Shown one piece after another: positions 25,095 to 37,262 of a stretch of DNA of 64,000 bases (its first letter is position 1; each line of letters opens with the position of its first letter). The DNA is from Crotophaga sulcirostris (lineage: Eukaryota; Chordata; Aves; Cuculiformes; Crotophagidae): assembly GCA_013397455.1 (NCBI GenBank), contig VYZB01000348.1, positions 621,040-685,039 on the forward strand, written 5' to 3'. The position numbers were made by a program, and so were the translations under genes. The notes under the pieces are model-generated. The model had not been told where the DNA came from, did not search any database, and saw only the letters and a list, made by a program, of their open reading frames with translations.

Positions 25095-25265
25095 CATGAG
25101 ATCAGGTTGCCTGAAGAGACTGTGAAATCTCCGGCCTTGGGGATACTAGAAAGCCGTCTGGGTGTGGTCTCAGGTAGCATGCTCTAAGTCACCCTGCTAG
25201 AACAGCAGTGCTGGATGAGATAATGTGTAGAGGCCCCTTCCAGCTTCCACCATTCTTTGACTACG
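25095..25265 (+). mobile_element. Ancient CR1 LINE 3' end
   Basis: The diverged text follows the CR1 3' consensus order. A GATACTAGAAAGCCGTCTGG phrase corresponds to the GGAGATATTCAAAAGCCGTC part. CACCCTGCTAGAACAGCAGT corresponds to the ACCCTGCTTGAGCAGGGG part. GGCCCCTTCCAGCTTCCACC leads into ATTCTTTGA, corresponding to the usual CCTTCCAACCT..CCATTCTGTGA terminus. Divergence is high, so this is an old insertion. The 5' edge is approximate. Confidence 0.8.
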
Positions 25266-25961
25266 TTAAAAGGCTAAAGTAATTTCATCTAGGTAAAAAA
25301 AAAGAATTGTAAACCTAGTTGGTCTACCGAATCCCTCAGACCTGGGAGAAAATAAGTGCCAATTACAGTGAACAAGCTGTACCTTTGTCCCTTAAATTGG
25401 ACTAGGAAAGTCTCATTGAGGGGAAGCTCAGGGAGTTTTGCAGCAGTGGTTTAGGTTGTGCAGTTATCTACCAATCTCAATAGCACAATCTCAGCCTGCT
25501 TTTATCAGCTGCAGTTGCCGAACACAACACAATGAAACAATCCTGGTGCACCAGTGAGATTAGAAGGGCTCACTGGAGGCTTGGCATTGCTATGAAATAG
25601 TCCTATGTATACATGAGCATGCTTAACAAGAAAGACCATATGTGCCAAAAAAAAATAAAAAAAGGAATACAGTTTACAATTTGACCCTTCAGTTTCCTCT
25701 CCCTGAGAAATCAGATTGAGATACCTGTCTTCAGTCAAATGCACGGTCCATGACAACTTTCTGTTCATGTAACAGAAGATCTTATTTATAGTGGTGTTCT
25801 TTTAGGTCACTGTACATCCTAGAGATCTACATACTGAGACAAAATCATATCTGAAAATAAAGATCACTCAAGTTTCCCTGTACACTTTAACCTAATTACA
25901 CATAACTGTGTAAATTCATTGGGATGCATAGCATCAGCTTTTTCAGCTGATGTTGCTGCAG

Positions 25962-26081
25962 AGGGAGCATCATGGATGGTGACTGTCCTGCTAGAAGCAC
26001 CCAAGTCGTTCCAGAGTGTACCTTCTACAGCCTGAGGTGTTACTCTGGATTAATATCTGTGACGCAGGATCTTGTTCACAG
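25962..26081 (+). CDS. Candidate coding exon, cysteine-containing, unidentified
   Basis: The acceptor ends TGATGTTGCTGCAG (25961). The 120-base block, entered with two carried bases, reads GSIMDGDCPARSTQVVPECT, then FYSLRCYSGLISVTQDLVH, and leaves phase 2 at CACAG|GTTATC, a weak donor. Three cysteines (plus one in the flanking phrase) suggest a secreted or ectodomain segment, but no family is recognised. Entry phase agrees with the exit phase of 14747-14825, and exit phase with entry at 33201. A 73-codon ATG frame covers it. Confidence 0.32.
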
Positions 26082-26211
26082 GTTATCTTCTCTAAGTTTG
26101 CAAACACTCTATCAGCAAACATGGAAAAATATTATGAGATTAATGAAACTACAACACCTTGGATACCATTTGAAATTAATTTTGATAACCTGATACACTA
26201 ATATAAAAATA

Positions 26212-26336
26212 GTTGCCATAGTAACCTAAAGTGATGTCAGAGAGTTGGATGTGTTAATTGGCATGCAGTGTGAGTAGCTCATTCACCGGTTTCTATTGCT
26301 ATGGAAATGTAACTGTCATTTTGTCACTGGTGACAA
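26212..26336. promoter_or_regulatory. Candidate regulatory element: X-box pair plus palindrome
   Basis: GTTGCCATAGTAAC (26212-26225) is a near-perfect palindromic RFX X-box. A CRE-like TGATGTCAG follows at 26232-26240. A second X-box-like ATTGCTATGGAAATGTAAC lies at 26295-26313. TTGTCAC-TG-GTGACAA (26321-26336) is a 7-bp inverted repeat. The cluster lies 130 bases downstream of a candidate exon. Seen: the motifs. Known: RFX factors bind X-boxes, often at ciliary and immune genes. Inferred: an enhancer or internal promoter. Confidence 0.35.
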
Positions 26337-29300
26337 ACGCCTGAATTATGTTTTTATTTTTTTAATCTTCCTTCCAGCATCTATATTTAATTATATTTAA
26401 TATATGAATGCAAGTTCAAGTTTCAGGGAGATGAAGGATTTCTTACCTGAACTCAGTATTTACATTCAGACAATGCTGGAAATTCCATGTACTTTTTCTT
26501 TCCATGTTCTCTGTGCTTTGAAATTTGAACACAGATTTGAACTCTATGTGTTAATTTACTAGCTAATACCTACTCTTACAAATGCATAATGTGCCATACT
26601 AGAATAACAGCATGCGTTGCAGTGAAGTCTTCAGAAGACATCCCATAGTATTTTTCACATTCAGTCTGATCCAGTATCTTCAGTAGCATAGGGCAAGTGC
26701 ATATCACTTGCCTTGGGCAGTCCCAATTTCATTTGACTTTTTTGCCTTCCTCTTAAACCTTTAATTTCATTGATTTAATAGACATGTGTTTCACACATGC
26801 TCCAGATCCAGGCTCAGTTTCCTTCTCTGTGCTCCCTGTCCAGTCTCAGTCTTTTCCATGGATCTCTCTTAGAGCTTCACAACAACAGGCAGTTGTTTCT
26901 CCCTGTGCAGTCTGCGTCCTCATCTGCCTGTTGTATTTTCTTCATATGAGTCTGGGCCTTACACCTCCTTCATATTGAGGCCAGAGGAAACACTAGTGAT
27001 ATAGTGTCCCTGTTTCTGATTCTAGATCCTGGATGAGTATTCCCATAGTTGCAGTGTGGGAGAGTGTTCCAGGCAGTTCTGAGCTGAGCTATACACAGGA
27101 AGAATGTCTGGGACATTTTCAACACAACAGCACAAGACACTTCCTTGGTGCAATGAATTTTCCAGATTTTAAATAGAAAATACTAGAAATTTCCAAAATT
27201 TTCAGCACTTTCTGACATGGGTAATACAATACCTTTTCTTCATTCTCAAAGAGTAAACTGTTTTGAGTGAAATGGTTCTTATACTATTGGATTGATTTGT
27301 ATCTTTAAGAAGTAAAAAATTTAGACCAAGTAGGCAAAATTTAACAAAGCTACAAATTTTAAAACAAAATATTCTGCCTACAAGTGCCAGGTAATTCTAA
27401 GCACTGCTGAAACATCAGCTACAGATCATACCTGTAAAAATGGAAATGTCTAACTTAGAGGAAGTTAGGTGTGTAATGCTTTGTGCTACCCTAGATATCT
27501 GTCATTAAGGTTTAGCCTCTGACGTTGCTTACACAGGGATAAGCTATACTAACAACATGAATCACACCAGGATTTCAATGCTGGCTATACATCATTGACA
27601 TGGGCTAGGATTACAAAAGGCCAATACATTGAGAAGCAACTTCTGGTTCGAGTTCTTTAGAGAGAACTGTCAGCAGGCTGACCACACAGTGTTTCCATAA
27701 ATCACTGCCTGCTTGCCTGAATTCTCACTGAATATCACTGTGCTATTAACAGTGGCACCAATGTACTTTGTTTAGTGTAATTTTTTATTTGAAATAGAAA
27801 TATATTTTAAAAAGACAAAAATGCATATTTTTTTCTTTGGTATTAATGGAATCACAGATCTCACAAAGAACAATTTTCCTTCCATGAGTGTTTGTGAAGG
27901 TTTTTCCTTTTTTTCCTATTTCAAAGCATTTTGGTTTGTGAACTGTCAGGAAAAAAGAGCTCTCAGAAGAATAGAGTACAAGAAAGGAACTGGAACTTGG
28001 TCAAACAAAGACAAATTCTATCCTAGGTGCACAAAACACCAGTTAGCTCTGTAAATCGAGCCCATGCTTTGTTACATTTTTGAAAAGAGCGGATTTCCTT
28101 TCTAGAATCTATTTTATTTCTGAGAACTTTAAAAAGTGAAGAAACACATGGTTCTAAATGCTTGTTATTTGCCTTAACAATAGAAAATATTAATAAAAAG
28201 AAATATTATCTTCTTTGGATTGCTTGCAATAGCAGTATTGTACAGTTCTTCTGTATCTTAGTGCAAAGACATCTTCAGTAGCTCAGTCATATCAATTAGC
28301 ATTATAGCCATGAAGATTTCTAAAACCAATTCTATCTGGAGCACTCAAGAAATGCAACCCTACAAACAACAGATGTGTGAAAAACTAACAGTGTAGGGTT
28401 GGATTAAACAGCGTAATGATGCAGAAAGCTAAACTAAAAGCATCCATTCACCGATCTTTCTCCCAGTCTTTTAGTGAAATCAAGGCACAATTATGAAGTT
28501 ATTAAAAGAAATGCCTCCTAATTGAAAGGGTAGTGTTAGTTTTTAAAATAAATTTTAACATTTTCCAGTATTAACTCTCCCATTAAACAGTCCCACTTAT
28601 TAATTATTTCAGCAAATGATCTTACTGTATCACTTATTTATATTTTCCTACTGTGACACTAAGCAATAAAGAAAACAAAGGAGATATTTCAAATGTATTC
28701 AATCACAGTTTCCCCAAACACTTTAAAACTAGATCAAAACTCACAGATTTCCAGTAAGAACAAGTTTTCTGTGTCCTACATTGAGATTTTATTCACAAGC
28801 AGATCCAGAGGCTGTTTTGGTTACTCCATTCTTCAAACTATTTCATATGAACAATGCACTCATCTGAGAGATCACTGCATGGACATTCTCTCCAGGCACA
28901 AAGCTTGCTTAAGATTTCCTACCCCTCCCTTTCCTGAATTACTTGTTCCTTCTATCAAGCAACTATTGACTCCATCAGAATGACAAGGTTAATCATGGAA
29001 CCAATTCAATCAATTAAATTATTCATTTTAAAAAAAGAGACTAAAAAGAAAAAATGTTCTTTGGAAGGCTTAATTTAATCCATGTCTTTTCACAGAGGAT
29101 GTTGGATGAAGATGAAAGGGGAAGGACAGAAACCTCTTAAAATAATTTTGCCACATGAGAAATTGTAAGGTTGAATAATAGCCACAGTGAGACTCTGCCA
29201 ACCCCCAGGAGATGCTCCTCTCTTGTGTCCACCTTGCACATTGCAGTGGTGTGCAGACATGCCCAAGCTAGCTCCGCATAATGTTTTCAGCAGGATAAAC

Positions 29301-32300
29301 TGGTTTCAAGCTACTTTGGCTACTTCAGCTACTTAGGGCTGCTTTCACCTTTCCACCTAGCTCAGCTAGAGCCTTCTGAAGTAAGTGTAATATGTGCACT
29401 GGAGTACTACACGGCAACCTGTGTTATTTCAGTTGAACTTAAAATGCAGTCAGGGTAGTTAAGGTATGACCCTCATGATTGTGTCATTGTAATTCTTGCA
29501 ATTGACATAGGATGCAAAAAGCTATCACAGTGAAATTCTGATCTCAGCGATGTCACTGCTAAAGCTTTTTCTATCTTTAGTGTAGTAAATATTTCATCTT
29601 TTGCAGATACTAACTGCTGAAGGGCATGTTTTGCTACTCTTATTTGTGTCATATCTTTTTAATGTATTAAGTTTCCAAGGGAAATGACCTATCAGCACTG
29701 CACAAACAGATAATCCAATTACAACACAAATACTTTCAGTATACACATCACACCCTCACCAAACCTCTTTACTTGGGTAGTTCTTTTGGAAGCAGCATCA
29801 ATCTGTCTAAGAATATCTTAGCTGTTTTTCTGTGTGTCAGATTCACAGCTGGAAATCATTGCATTACAGAAAGTAACCACTGTTTTCACTCAGCAGAAAA
29901 CAAATATTGCTGAATCATTCACCTGGGGTCATTCATAATTTCACTTCTCCAAAGGAAGTTTTATCACTGTATATTCATATCAGATTCCTCAGAAAAATGT
30001 GCCTAATGAGCATTCATTCAAAATGCTTCAGAATTACATTAATTTTTGAATGCTCCAGCAAAATAAAAGTGAATGAAATGGAAAGAATAGTCCAATATAA
30101 GGAAAAAAATGGGTTTGGGAGCAGTTCAGCATGTAGAGTTAGAAAATGAGATTTTTTTTACAGCATGACACCTGTAGAATGGAACATCAAAGACATCACC
30201 TGCTATGAACAAGCTTGGCAGGTGGGTTTGGTGACATCCACAGGGTGCTCCTCCATATTGCAGAGAAGCCTAGATACAATTACATCTTTACTATGAATAG
30301 AATCTGTTACAATTTAAGCAAGTGGGAACTTTCCTGGTCCTTTTGATGAAACTAGGTCTGCACTCTACAAATCTGCTTTCAGCTGAGGTCAAGAACCACA
30401 GGTAGAACTGCACACAGCCCTCATGTGACTTGGGACTGGGAAAATGATCCTCCTTTCTACATGGGCCCTGTGGTAATGCTGAGGCATGCCCAGTGTCACT
30501 GCACTGTCCCCTCCAGTGAGGTATGAGGCAGCTGCAAAGGCACACAGCCACAGGCAGTGGAGCCTCACAGGCAGTAGGCCACAGTCATAGAAATATGTCT
30601 TAGACCTCATTTTCTCCTGTTTCCTGCTGCCCTGCTGGGTCCTGTCATCGTTTAGTCTTTGTTCTCATACTTGATAGGCGTACACAAGCCAGCACCACGG
30701 CTGGCAAGAGGAGACAGGAGCTAATGGGGGAAGGGTTGCTAATGAGCTTCCTTCCTTCTCCCTCCTGCTTCCCCATACTTTGACGAATCTCCCAGCTCAG
30801 TGGGGCAAAGTAGAGCAGCAATTGTATTACTCCTTTCATTTTCACAGTGCCATGTGGTGTTTTACCAAGTGACTGTAAAACAATCCTTCTCTAGGTTTTT
30901 TATAACAAATGCACTAGAGAGACTATCTAATCCTATGTCACTGATGCAACACAGAAACCTTCCACAAAAAGGGTATGTCAGTAGAGTTATAGCTAAAAAG
31001 CTCACTGCAAGCAATTAAGTGGAACAAGGCAAGCAAAAAGCTAGAACATCTTTTCATTGCCAGGAGTTCTTGAGTGGTACAATACTTACTCTGTCCAAAT
31101 GCTTTTAAAAATGGTGTGCTTTAATAATCCAAGCACTCAATGTCATTTTGATAAACATTTTCATAAACAGTTTATGAAACTGTCTTATAGAGACCTAGCT
31201 AGTCTTTTGAAAAAGAAAACTGCTGCTCCTGGTGGGAAATGGATTTTGATGTAAATCATTTGGACTCTAGGGAAAGTAAGTGGAATTTTATGCAGTAAAA
31301 GAATAGTTAGCCACCAACTGTATTTTATCTGCAGCTATTGGGTCAACATCAGAACAATTTTGTCAATGTATCAGTACATTATATAACCACCCAAATTAAG
31401 GGTTGCCCTGGTGAGCATTAGAACTAACAATCTAGTAACAAACCCAGTGGCCTTTAATTCATAGATTGTCTGGTAGAAATATCAAGGTTAGCCAAAGGGT
31501 ACCTGAGTCAGCTATGTGATGCTGTTCTAAAGTGCTATACTAGAAAATTTAGCCTGGGTAGTGAACTGCAAAGGAATATATTCTATCCAGCATAACCAAA
31601 GGGTGTGTTTGTATCCAAGAAGGAGGAGCATAATGCAAGTTTAGACTCATTTAGGTGAGTTTATGCAGTAAATCATCGCTCCAGTACCATTGTCCAGAAG
31701 AACAGTGTTGCTACTGTGACTCTAAATATGTGTTGTCAATTAATTTATTGACAAACTAACACCTGAATGGTGAAAGTTCACTGTTAAAATACAAGCAAGT
31801 GACTGTGGTCTTTAGTCATATCTTCTGTACTTTGTGTGTGATTTTTCTCAGGCTATAAACTTTGCAGTCCAAGAACTGGCTTTACATAAGGGAAAATATT
31901 TTGCTATCTACCAGAATTAAGAGAAGGAACAATAATAATATTCAGCTCTTCAAGAAAGGTTGTTTTCACACTGTTTCCTATGGGTTCTGGCTTCTGTTAA
32001 ACATAGCTCCACTGACAGCTGCTGCTTGTGGAAAAAAATACACCCTATTCTCAGACAATCACATTTTGTGTCACAAAAATTTTGTTCTCACTATGCACAA
32101 AAACGGATGTAAGCTGCTATAAGAAAATGTACTATGCTGTTTTCACCTCTTCGTAAAGGTAACTGCATTCCAAAGTTTGAAACTTCCTTTTTTCCATGGA
32201 GAACTTCACATTCCTTCAGACAGTAAGAGTTCAGACTTTACAGACTGTGTTTGGCGGTTGTTTTCTTGAACTTCCTTAGGATTAAATAATCTTTACAAAA

Positions 32301-33200
32301 TTCTACAAAAGTGAGTTTTGATGGCAACTTTATTTGCTGTAATTGTCACTGTATAGTTGGGTTCCTTTGAATGTCAGAGATATGTTAGGCCCAATAAAAC
32401 ATTGCCTCACTCTGATGATTCTTATTTGGGATAGTACCAAGGCAGCAGGGAAGTACTCAGGTCACAGTGAATATCATGTGAAGAGTAGATCATGTTAAAA
32501 TAAATACTTCGCTTCCCTTGCACAGTAGGAATCAGACTTAACAACTTCAGCTGGCAAATGCTGCTTTAAAAATCAGAATCATAGCACAATCTAGCTTGGA
32601 AAGTAGCAGTAGAGTGAATCAGTGTACCAAGTACACCTTTATAAGGCTAATATGGAACATGAAGATTGCAATGGGCTATTAACAGTGCTAGTAACTGCCT
32701 AAATAGTTCAAGAATTTTACCCACTGTTTATAAGAGATTCCCTCTTGCTTGAATTTGTGTAGGCATCTGTTCTTGATCACTGTGTCATCTGAGAGATCCT
32801 AAATCTTTTTGTTTTACTCCTTCTGTCAAATATATGTTTAGGATTTCAGGTTTACACAAAATCTATCTCTCAGATTCTGTTTGGACAAACTCTGTAATTT
32901 GAATACAGTTAAACCACTCTAGTACATGCTTTTCTTAGTTGATCTTCTATCAAAGTTATTCTGCTATTTACCAAACCTTCTCAGTGTTTTTTTTCAGGAA
33001 AAGCCCATGACATGCCTTCAATGACAGAGTAGCTAGATTTTTTTCCATCGTGATCTCTTCCTCTATTTTGTACCTGAGATAAAATCAGATCTTTTCAGGT
33101 CCATCACTTTTTCTCTATTTTAATTTGAAAAAAAACTTTAAACTGAAGAACCAAGGTGTTGTTGTTTGTTGCAATAAAAATAATATAGAAATATTTTCAG
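26337..33200. other. Noncoding stretch (likely intron if the exon chain is real)
   Basis: AT-rich with no recognised transposon. Protein-like short frames such as 28693-28983 and 27821-28054 lack paired splice sites or domains. An 8-bp perfect inverted repeat with a 6-base loop lies at 31733-31754. 30360-30820 is GC-richer, with overlapping domain-free ORFs on the minus strand. Confidence 0.5.
31733..31754. repeat. 8-bp perfect inverted repeat, 6-base loop
   Basis: TTGTCAAT (31733-31740), loop TAATTT, ATTGACAA (31747-31754). It is isolated. The TTGTCA core is shared with the palindrome at 26321, probably by chance. Confidence 0.6.
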
Positions 33201-33409
33201 GGGCTCAGTGCACATTTCTGACTCTAGATTTTTCAGAAAAGTGAGCTTTCATTTTGGTAAACTTGAAAAAAATATAGAGCATACTGAAGTACTTAAAAAT
33301 TCTAGTGTTATTCTGGAATTTGTACTAATGTATAAATTACAACCATCTGAAATTTCACTTTCCATTGAGACATTTTATACTACTTTACACTTTAATATCA
33401 CTGTACAAG
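33201..33409 (+). CDS. Candidate coding exon, possible ectodomain, unidentified
   Basis: Acceptor ATATTTTCAG (33200) and donor CAAG|GTAAAA (GT 33410) bound 209 bases open in one frame for 69 codons, notable in DNA this AT-rich. Entered with two carried bases it reads GSVHISDSRFFRKVSFHFGK, includes HTEVLKNSSVILEFVLMYK, and ends IETFYTTLHFNITVQ. Two N-glycosylation sequons (NSS and NIT) and alternating hydrophobic residues suggest beta strands of an extracellular domain. Entry phase matches 25962-26081. No family is recognised. It is one of the better exon candidates. Confidence 0.42.
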
Positions 33410-33533
33410 GTAAAATGGTTATTTTATCTTCTATCTAATCAGTGTTCTCAGATAAGGTTTCTGTTACTTTCATTTAAGGTATTACAAAGTTTTCTAATAG
33501 CATTTTTTCCTCATTGTTTCTGTTGGTTTATAG

Positions 33534-33634
33534 CGTCATTCTTCTCAGTGAAGTCCCTCTCTTTATTCCACTTCCTCCCAAGTCCATACCTGCATTTCTC
33601 CCAAGTGAGAATCTGGCGAAAAGGGACCTACTTT
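33534..33634 (+). CDS. Possible exon, frame uncertain
   Basis: Acceptor TTGGTTTATAG (33533) and donor CTTT|GTAAGA (33635) bound 101 bases. Phase from 33409 gives a frame ending SQVRIWRKGTYF and exiting in phase 0, which suits the next candidate at 35079. A different frame (SEVPLFIPLPPKSIPAFLPS) is equally open and looks no worse. The upstream intron would be 124 bases. Two competing frames keep confidence low. Confidence 0.22.
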
Positions 33635-35078
33635 GTAAGACCTTCAGAGTGCCTTGTTCAGTCACAGGCAGAAGTGGACATGCTCTAGTTCTCCATCCTT
33701 GCTCTATGATTGTGGCCTCACCACTGCAGCAGCTCAGCACCAGTGGACCTTTAATGTTTTTTGCATTGTTACAGTCTGGTGCAGAATGGAAACTGACTTG
33801 TAGCACTTTTTAAGTGAATAAATTCAGTGATGACTGCATGAATGTTTGCTGGAGGGGACTCTTTCAGTTCATTTACCAAGTAAGGGGTTCTTGTTAGAAT
33901 GTGTAAGTGTGGTTTTATTTTCGTACGGATATCTTTTCACTTTTTAAAGTGCTTTTTTCTCCTTTTCTTTTCAAAATGGGTTATTGGGTTTTGCATCTTA
34001 ACTATATAGTTTATAAACAGGTAACTACTGGCTGGAATTCCCTTCTCCCAGTGAAATAATCTTTCTTATGTTAATAACAGATGTTCAACTCTCCCTTGCC
34101 ATTTTGTTTCTAGGTGATTTTCTTTCTTGCTATGTCAACAAAAAATTACACTGCTGCACTTTTAAAGAAGTTTTCTTCTCCTCCTGATAGGACAGAGGGA
34201 AACTGGTTAGTTCTGAAAAACTTAATTTGCATACATCACAGTTATATTATTTTTAGTGTTTCACTGTATCATTAGTTTTTTTTATTTGCTCTGTTTTTAG
34301 AAGATTATTATCCACAAGTAATAGAATGGTAGTGAGAAGCAAAGATTCTAGGGAGTGACAGGGTGGTCTTAGTATAAAATATGTGACAACTTGGTTGGGT
34401 AAGGAATTCAGGTGCAGACGAAAAGGACATTGTTGAACGATTTTAATTGGAACCTGTAGCTCAGAGACTGATTCTGTGGTATGAAACTGGAGAAGCAGTA
34501 GATCTGATATCACAGGATCAGTAAAGAGTCTCAACTAGTAGGACTCCCTTCAGTGAGACATATGTCATGCACCTGAAGACCAAATTAGTGGTGACAGTGA
34601 AGAGATAGGCCACAAGTGAACTTCCAAGCAGCCATGGTACAAGATTGCCTTTTAAAGCACATACCTATGCCCTAATAGAAACAATAATAAGCCACTGTGG
34701 CCGTATCTCTCCCATGCTGTTTCCCTGTGAATGTCTGGTCATAGCAGTTTTCCCCAGAAAAGGTTTCTGTGACTCCATTTTCACAGTTGTTTATGCTAAA
34801 AAAGGGAGGGTTATTTGAAAATGAGAGGTGTTAGCTTTTGACATGTTTATGAAATTTGAGATCTTCACAAAAACTAGGTGGAATTTAGGCTTTCAAGGTC
34901 TATGTTTTCTTTATTTAGAAAATTTCCTCTAGATATTTTACAGAAATTCTCAGAATTACTGTCGTTTACCAATACACAAAGGGAGTATGCCATCATCCTA
35001 GTCCTATTAATTCTTCATCATTTGATTAAATTTTAATATGAATAGTGCTAGTGATTCTTGTGAGGTTTTCTTTTATAG

Positions 35079-35126
35079 AAGAGCTGTCCACATGCAAAAG
35101 TGATGACAGGATTCATGCCTAAGATT
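35079..35126 (+). CDS. Candidate 48-base coding exon, unidentified
   Basis: Acceptor GTTTTCTTTTATAG (35078) and donor GATT|GTAAGT (GT 35127, close to consensus) bound exactly 16 codons: KSCPHAKVMTGFMPKI. The other two frames are stopped. The exon is phase 0 at both ends, like the next candidate, also 48 bases long. No domain is recognised from so short a piece. Confidence 0.4.
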
Positions 35127-36642
35127 GTAAGTAATCTGTTAATAAAATAGCATAGTTTTCATTGCAGTTAGGCCTAGATTACTGACAAATGCTTCTAGGC
35201 ACTATTGCAGTAATAGAAGTCATAAACAGGTCTGTTTTCATACATTACAATTTCTTTCGCTCACCTGAGGTGGCAACTGCATTTTGCAATATACAGTGAA
35301 AAACAAACTTGACTTCTGTTGGACTGGTGGTAGAAGAGCATGTCAAGTCCTATCAGATCTAGATGCTATGAACAGAAGTATTTCTCTTGGTCTTAGTTGT
35401 CACAAAAAAGCACAGAGGAGAAGATGTCAGATGTGAAACAGATTAATGCTGCTATTGGTACTTCACAAGGTTCCACAGCACCCTTATAGCTGTGTGTTTC
35501 AGCAGACTGTGTCATCTCTGGATCATCATGTATTCTGTATTCATGAGAGATGCTCTGGCTTCCCCATCTGTGTTTGCCTCACTTCAGTGGCTTTCCTTCC
35601 CTTGACAGCTAGGCTTATGAATTTTTTTAAGGTGCATTGGGTGTAACTGTTTACGGTCTAATCATGCTACAATAGATATTTCACTCCAGTCAAGTGAATT
35701 TAATCTTCATGTAACATATTGAAATAATCTACACATCACATTAATTGCCAAATCTCTTTGCTTTTGGTCTTCTTTAATTCCTAGACACATTTCAATTTCC
35801 CATAGTACAATTTATCATCATTGCAAATAACTTGTAGAAAATTTTAAAACCCTTGTATAATTTCACTGTTGTTTTTATTTTATTAACTACGACTCCCATT
35901 TTTTCTACTCAAGGAAGAATAGTTCTGGAATATGATTGCTTCTTATATTTTTATTATCATTATGAAAGCCTATAAGAAGATTATTTTAGATTATATGACA
36001 TCTTACAGTATGGTTTAGTGAGGACGGAAATCAGGATGACAAAGTAGACATCTTTAAACTTAAACTGTATTCCAGACCTCGGCAGTGCAGCTCTGTTCTT
36101 AACAAAGAACTGGATAAAAAACCTTATCACAACTCCACCTGATCTCACCTGCAATTTTTTTCAGATTCATTTTTTCCAGGAATTTTCTGTCTGAAACTTG
36201 TTACCCAAAGCTAAGACAGATGAATAAGAAGGCAATGTCAAAACTTTTTAAACAGTGTTTGAATCCCTCATTTTGAAGCATTATTACAAGCACTGGTCTT
36301 TTTATAGTCCTACAGCCTGTAATCTATTTGATTGTCTTAGGTGTTTCAGGGTCTCCTTCTGTCATATTCTTTATGTCCTCGGAATAGGATCTGTAATTTA
36401 AGAAGTTTAGTACACAAAGCAGTTTTTACTAAGGACTTTGTACACTTATCAAGATATGAGAATAATTCAGACAACTTAGTAATAATGATGCCTGTAAATA
36501 GAAAAAAAAGTTCTATTTTAAATAATTATAAATGAGGGGAGGAACTGTAAAGGCTGTAAATGGCCCTGAAACTGGTGAAAAGAAAGAAGACTATCAATTA
36601 TATTTTTTCTCGTAAGAGAATCTGACATTGATTTTTGCCCAG

Positions 36643-36690
36643 TTTTACCAGCCTGACACTGAAATCACTAATGTTAATGATGTGGAGAAT
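36643..36690 (+). CDS. Candidate 48-base coding exon, unidentified
   Basis: Acceptor TTGATTTTTGCCCAG (36642) and donor GAAT|GTAAGT (GT 36691) bound 16 codons reading FYQPDTEITNVNDVEN, rich in polar and acidic residues. It enters and leaves in phase 0, compatible with 35079-35126 before and 36987-37065 after. The neighbour is only 296 bases downstream. Two near-consensus GTAAGT donors within 400 bases, each with a good acceptor and compatible open frame, make this pair the best exon evidence in the window. Confidence 0.45.
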
Positions 36691-36986
36691 GTAAGTAATG
36701 ACTCTGGACCTGTTTAATGCATCAGCCTTTGTCTTATCCTTGTAATCAGAACTCACTTGGAGAAATGTATTTAATTAAGAATGTAAATGGCAGGATGCTA
36801 TGTAGTGGCAAGGGAACAATGGCACTAGTAACAACTGTACTTATTGCCAAGCTGTAATCAATATAGATATTTTACCTTGTGGTGGGTGGTGAGCTCGTCT
36901 TTAAAACTGTGTAGTTAAATCATGAAGGCATGCACTAATGCTATGTTAATATGATAAGAGCATTTTGCACACATCTTTGTTTTCAG

Positions 36987-37065
36987 GGTTACTGTCTCGG
37001 ACCAGAACTTCCTGTTGCCTTCAGTGAATATTTGGAATACTTTAGGGATGGATGGTCGATAGGAA
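36987..37065 (+). CDS. Candidate 79-base coding exon, unidentified
   Basis: Acceptor CATCTTTGTTTTCAG (36986) and donor GGAA|GTAAGT (GT 37066) bound 26 codons plus one base: GYCLGPELPVAFSEYLEYFR then DGWSIG. The aromatic and acidic mix with a single cysteine is protein-like and does not resemble any repeat I know. It leaves in phase 1. No following exon was found that fits phase without doubt. Possible continuations are 40791 (phase fits, donor unclear) and a 16-base microexon at 43797-43812. Confidence 0.48.
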
Positions 37066-37170
37066 GTAAGTAGCTCAATCTGGGTCACTTGCTTTATTCA
37101 GACAGGCTTCACACTAATTTCAGATTCAAGTCTACAGATACCGAGAGAAGGCTTGTTTGTGTAGTGTTAG

Positions 37171-37262
37171 TGATATTATTGTTGTTGGTTTTATTATCAT
37201 ACTACTATTACTATTATTACTATTATCACTATTATCATACTACTACTACTTTTATTATACTA
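37171..37262. repeat. Imperfect trinucleotide microsatellite (TTA/CTA type)
   Basis: Runs of ATT, ACT and ATC triplets on the plus strand over about 90 bases, beginning 106 bases after the candidate exon at 36987. The tyrosine- and leucine-run ORFs here are translations of the repeat and not genes. Confidence 0.9.

Noticed and set aside
26640..26700. Possible second old LINE tail with a GATCCAGTATCTT phrase
   Set aside because: The match is only about 15 bases and does not extend on either side.
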